Assembly (NCBI GenBank): GCA_029204225.1
Contig: MU832236.1
Location: forward strand, 17,321-81,320
Origin: Diphasiastrum complanatum
Lineage: Eukaryota > Streptophyta > Lycopodiopsida > Lycopodiales > Lycopodiaceae
DNA: 64,000 nt
Reading direction: 5' to 3'
Shown in pieces: positions 60,285 through 64,000 of the stretch. Both the position numbers and the translations under genes were made by a program. Positions within the stretch are counted from its first letter, which is position 1. Each line of letters begins with the position of its first letter. A model generated the notes under the pieces. The model was not told where the DNA came from. It was given only the letters and a program-made list of their open reading frames with translations, and did no database searches.

Positions 60285-60900
60285 TCCAGGCTACTTACGG
60301 ACAAACCTTCCCAAAGCAGTACTACTGCAGCTGCAAGCTGCAAACTACGGGTCTTCTGTGCTAAGATCTGCAGGCTTCCTATGATCCAATACACTTATCA
60401 GCCCAACAACTGTGAGCCCTTAGGCCACGGCCAGATCCAAAACAGAGGTGAAACACTTGGTGGAATCTGTAATCTGAAAGAAAACTTCAGTTGTAGTTGC
60501 TGGAAAAACAGCTCAGAGTCTAGCACTTTCTAAATTTCTTCAGTAGAAGCATGAAAAGAGGTTGATGGGTCGATGGAGTTATCAGAGCAGTTCATTGCTT
60601 AATGCAAGAGACTGACTCAGCTGCACGTAGTTCACCCAAAGTGAAACTTCTGAATGATCTAACTGGCCAGTCCATGCTGATATTTTCCTCTTGATCTCCA
60701 AAATCAAATAGAAATAACATAATAATATTGGATCACCATCATAAACAACATGCCACACCCAAACTCGAAGTGCACTGACTTGATTTAGAATCTATTGGAC
60801 TTATCACTACTTTTATGGGGATATTAAGAGGAAAAGGAGGCCATCCACCACCTCTTTAGGGTCTTTCCCAACGTGAAAACAGTTTTTATTTTATTTTTTT
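60285..60900 (-). promoter_or_regulatory. PP2C upstream region (5' UTR and promoter, inferred)
   Basis: Directly 5' of the PP2C start and free of other coding text. No TATA box or factor site that I would defend. Placement by position only. Confidence 0.35.
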
Positions 60901-60933
60901 ATCCCCTTTTTTTGTGTAAACAGTATTTTACAT

Positions 60934-61070
60934 GCATGCACCTTTCGAGCAAAAGCTACACGTAAAAAAAGGTAACTTTTTTGCGTGCACCCTCCGACAC
61001 CTGACACCTAGAAGATGCATGCAAAGAAATAAACAAAAGGCACACCAATTGCACCCGAGGAGGTGCATGC
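60934..61070. repeat. Short element bounded by GCATGCACCT inverted repeats (MITE-like)
   Basis: GCATGCACCT at 60934-60943 and its reverse complement at 61061-61070 enclose about 117 bp with further GCATGCA and GTGCACC words. The size and ends fit a small non-autonomous DNA element. I did not see a convincing target duplication. Confidence 0.35.
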
Positions 61071-62535
61071 CTCTAGATTTTTGTAAAAATGTGACGTATA
61101 ATTCTACAAAGTAAGGACTCTCAAGCTTTTTAGAAGTCTATTCCATTTAGCGATCTTTAATAGTTTTTCTTTTCCTAACAACCACTAAATTGAAAGATGT
61201 TTAAGTGCAACGTTCCCTCCTCCTTTTTTTGGTGGGGAAGGAGAGGAGCTCTGGGCTTGTAAAAGCATGCCACATGGAACAACCACATCACTACGTCACA
61301 AAGTGCCACAAAGCAAGTTTTAAAGATTTGTACGATCAATGAATCATCCTCTTGTTAAAGCTAGACATATATACAAACTCTTCAAGGCCTTGTATTCATG
61401 TGCATGAGGCATGTGAGGGCAAATGGTAGCTTCATAGTTGAATGCAAAATCTTTAGTAATTGGTCATCCATATGAGAGTTTTGGTGGAAGGTCTAAATCT
61501 TAGCGCATCACATATAAATTTTGTTTAATATGAAGGTGGATCCAAAATACAAAGAACAAATGAGCACTTGGCATTACATGGGGGAGTCATTGTCCAAGGG
61601 CATGGGCCAAACCAAGATGGATGGTCGACATCGTGTGAAATTGTTTTTTCACATCTTTTTCTAATATTTGTATGTCTATCTCACTAGGCTGAAATCTTTG
61701 CAATCACAATGCAAAAATTTGGATAGCAAGTGATACTTTTTCCTTTGAGAGCAAATTTTATTGTTGAAGGTAGCACTCAAAATTTGAGCACTTAGCATTA
61801 CGGAAGGGGTAAATTACTTGGCCAAAATATTCCAATGTGACAATACTTTGTTGAAGGTTAGGTATTGGAAGGCCCTAAAATATCTGATTGTAAAAGAGCA
61901 ACTTGTTTTTTCTTATTTGTCTAGAAGCCCAGGCAATTATGAACATAATGCGTAATTGCTTGGGCCAATTTTACAACATTTTATCACATTTTTCCTTGGG
62001 GATTGATCATAAAAGTAAAGGTTATATTCTAATTCCAATGTTGGAAAACCTTTGAGAGGCTATGACCAAGGTGAACTTGTTGTGCCCTATGTTAACATTA
62101 ATGAGGGGAAGTTAAAATATAATTTACTCCTACTAAAAAACATAGCAAGACTCTAGTTTTCTGGCCATGGGAATATGGGAATGTGAACTTGGTGACACTA
62201 GTTAGGTGTATATTTTTTGGCTAACATAACTAATTCGAAACATTTCTAACACATCCAACTAGACTACTTTGACGACATTATGTGATGTATATTACAAACA
62301 TACACTTTTGAACATTTATGCGAAAAGAATTGCAAAATTAATATTGGTGGGCTCATCAGCTACAAAGGAGCAAAACATGTAGAGTTTAGAAGATGTATGC
62401 ACTAACTTTTGGGAGTTGCTGAACCTTGTCAACTCCCACCCTTCCATCATTATAGGTGACTTCAACATGTATTTAAGGATGGACTCTTCTGACTAATAAA
62501 CTCAACCTTGTGAACTTCACTTTCCTTCATCCCTG
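61071..62535. other. Intergenic, no recognised feature
   Basis: AT-rich, no supported gene, and no repeat shared with the rest of the window noticed. Confidence 0.55.
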
Positions 62536-63110
62536 AAGTTCCACGCAGCACAGTCTGATCTTACGGAGAAAGACGGGCACAAGTACAGTCAGTTGCAATG
62601 GAAGTAGACAGCCGCAACTAACCAACGTTTAGCGTAGCCATTAGTTTAAAAGACTGACTTAGAAGAAATTCAAAATATAAATGTGCATACGAAGTGCACA
62701 AATAGTGTAAGAGAGATAGAGAAAATTCAAAAGACTTGTAAGCGAATAAGCTACAAGCGATGTACTCTCTTCCCATAACACAATTTTAGTAATACATTGT
62801 TCTTGTCAGGTCTTTGTTGTGCATGAATGCCAAAGCTATTTATGTATGAACTGCTATATGATAAGATGTGTGATTGATCTTACAATCAAAGTTTAGCTAT
62901 AGGTTCACGGGCTCGAAAAAAATTGTTCTCTTCTTCGAGGTTTTCGCACTTTTCGCATTTTCGATAGAGGTAAATGTTCCAGTGTGTATGAATTCACTCA
63001 GTTTCACATTTTTTGCATATTCTGGATAATGTGAAGATGCAGACAGAAGCACGCTTCCGCATCTTTGATGCTACTAGCTACAGCTGAAGCCGAAATGATC
63101 AGTTCACTTC
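62536..63110 (+). repeat. Element H 5' LTR
   Basis: Starts TGAAGTTCC and ends CAGTTCACTTCA (terminal inverted TGAAGT/ACTTCA), about 575 bp, two bases before a primer-binding site. The 5' boundary is inferred from the inverted ends. Confidence 0.65.
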
Positions 63111-63112
63111 AG

Positions 63113-63124
63113 TGGTATCAGAAC
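63113..63124 (+). other. Primer-binding site of element H
   Basis: TGGTATCAGAAC, one base different from the usual initiator-Met site. Confidence 0.75.
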
Positions 63125-63158
63125 ATTGCAGACTAGCTACAAGGACATAGATCATCAA

Positions 63159-64000
63159 ATGGCGGCGAACCTGCAACAAAAGGTTGTGAGCGTGTTCGAT
63201 GACAGCAACTATGTTGTCTGGAAACACAAAATGAAGATGATACTCAGAGGAGAAGATTTATAGAGCGTAGTAGATGGGACAGAAGTCAGGCCGCAACAAA
63301 ATCTGGCTGAATGTGATCAACTGGCAGCTGCAACAGTTTTTACATTTTATAAGAACTCTACCATCCTTCTACTATACCCCGAGGTCAATACTCATGATGA
63401 CGCCTAATATGACATGCAATGATGCCATTAAAGCTATAGCAGATGAATTCATCATGAGAAATCGTATTGATTCTCAAGACAGCGAAGACCAAGCATCTTT
63501 TGTCAAAAAAAGGCGGAAAGAAAAAGCCCATAAGCAAAGCCCATCTTCAACCAAGCAAGAATATAGCTCAAGGCCACTTGCGGTAGGCAATTACTGCAAG
63601 AAGAAAGGACACTTGGAAAAGGATTGTTGGGGAAATCTCACAAGGACAAGTCCCATACTGCAGAATCTTCTCATCAAGAAGAAGAGCCGGAGTAAGCTAT
63701 GGCAGCAAGAGATGTGCTAAAAGCACGCTTAGACTTGAAGATTGTCATAGACTTTGGGCCACGGTCGCATACCACCAGCAAAAGGAAGGTCCTAAAGGAC
63801 TATATTAAGACTTCTTATGGAGAAAGAGAAGTCATTCTTGGTGATAATAGCAAACACCACATCAATGGGGACTCGAACTTTACTTCTGAAGACTGTTTTT
63901 GGTCATAAAGATCTAGAGGGAGTCCTGTACGTTCCCACGTTGAAGAGCTATCTCCTGTCAATTGCCAAGATAAACAGACATGGGATTGAATGTTACTCTC
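63159..64000 (+). pseudogene. Copia element H gag and protease start, broken; runs off the right edge
   Basis: ATG at 63159 opens gag (FDDSNYVVWKHKMKM), stopped by TAG at 63261 where Copia gags have Trp (EDLWSVV), fitting TGG to TAG. Gag continues in other frames to a zinc knuckle near 63590-63630 (YCKKKGHLEKDC) whose first Cys codon is changed to GGC. The protease region near 63745 reads IVIDFGPRSH, where DSGA is expected, so the catalytic motif is damaged. VLYVPTLKSYLLS near 63925 is the usual text after protease. Integrase and RT would lie outside the window. Confidence 0.85.

Noticed and set aside
60932-61114. 60-codon frame with repeated HAP and RRCM words
   Set aside because: Caused by the repeated GCATGCACC words of the small inverted-repeat element.

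Overview
The window looks like nuclear DNA of a land plant with a large, retrotransposon-rich genome. Evidence: many Ty1/Copia elements, several primed by initiator-Met tRNA (TGGTATCAGAGC next to the LTR), a Ty3/Gypsy remnant, a plant-type PP2C gene with introns, G-box (CACGTG) and RY-like motifs, and GT-AG introns of about 80-240 bp. A DUF7869-like gene and other transposon-derived genes I associate with seed-free plants and algae make a fern, lycophyte or bryophyte plausible, but this is a weak inference. No rRNA, tRNA, CRISPR or prokaryotic operon was seen. Only one gene appears intact: a protein phosphatase 2C on the minus strand (58538-60284). LAYOUT. 1-9.25 kb: two related plus-strand Copia elements (A and B) joined through one shared LTR. 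A complete minus-strand Copia element (N, 3950-7184, 5-bp target duplication CACTC) is inserted near the end of that LTR. 9.24-13.95 kb: an island of three decayed non-retroviral genes: an unknown minus-strand gene; a plus-strand gene joining a CENH3-like histone H3 fold to a Ulp1-like (C48) peptidase fold; and an unknown minus-strand gene whose C-terminus may be ubiquitin-like. The first two diverge from an 850-bp region with an inverted repeat and an array of CACGTG palindromes. 14.46-24.08 kb: a Copia fragment, then a tandem family of CT-tailed units interrupted by element D (15976-21698), a recent non-autonomous Copia-type element with two 865-bp LTRs and target duplication AAAAA. 24.09-29.46 kb: two copies of one Copia family head to head (E minus, F plus) around a 52-bp tandem repeat. 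29.46-31.15 kb: a decayed intron-containing gene, possibly transposase-like. 31.98-32.68 kb: a Copia integrase fragment. 33.55-36.74 kb (minus): Gypsy RNase H and integrase zinc finger followed by a decayed coiled-coil protein gene. 38.7-42.4 kb: AT-rich DNA with minisatellites. 42.5-45.86 kb: a decayed DUF7869-like transposase gene. 46-54.9 kb: LTR and Copia pieces and a long stretch with no recognisable gene. 54.9-58 kb: decayed fragments and short repeats. 58.5-60.3 kb: PP2C. 62.5-64 kb: a further Copia element running off the right edge. COMMON THREAD. Many broken genes keep one reading frame over hundreds of codons, and many of their stops sit where C-to-T (CAG, CAA or CGA to TAG, TAA or TGA) or G-to-A (TGG to TGA or TAG) restores the expected residue. 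Deamination of methylated cytosine in silenced DNA is the simplest reading. The most unusual object is the histone-Ulp1 gene and its divergent, palindrome-rich upstream region.
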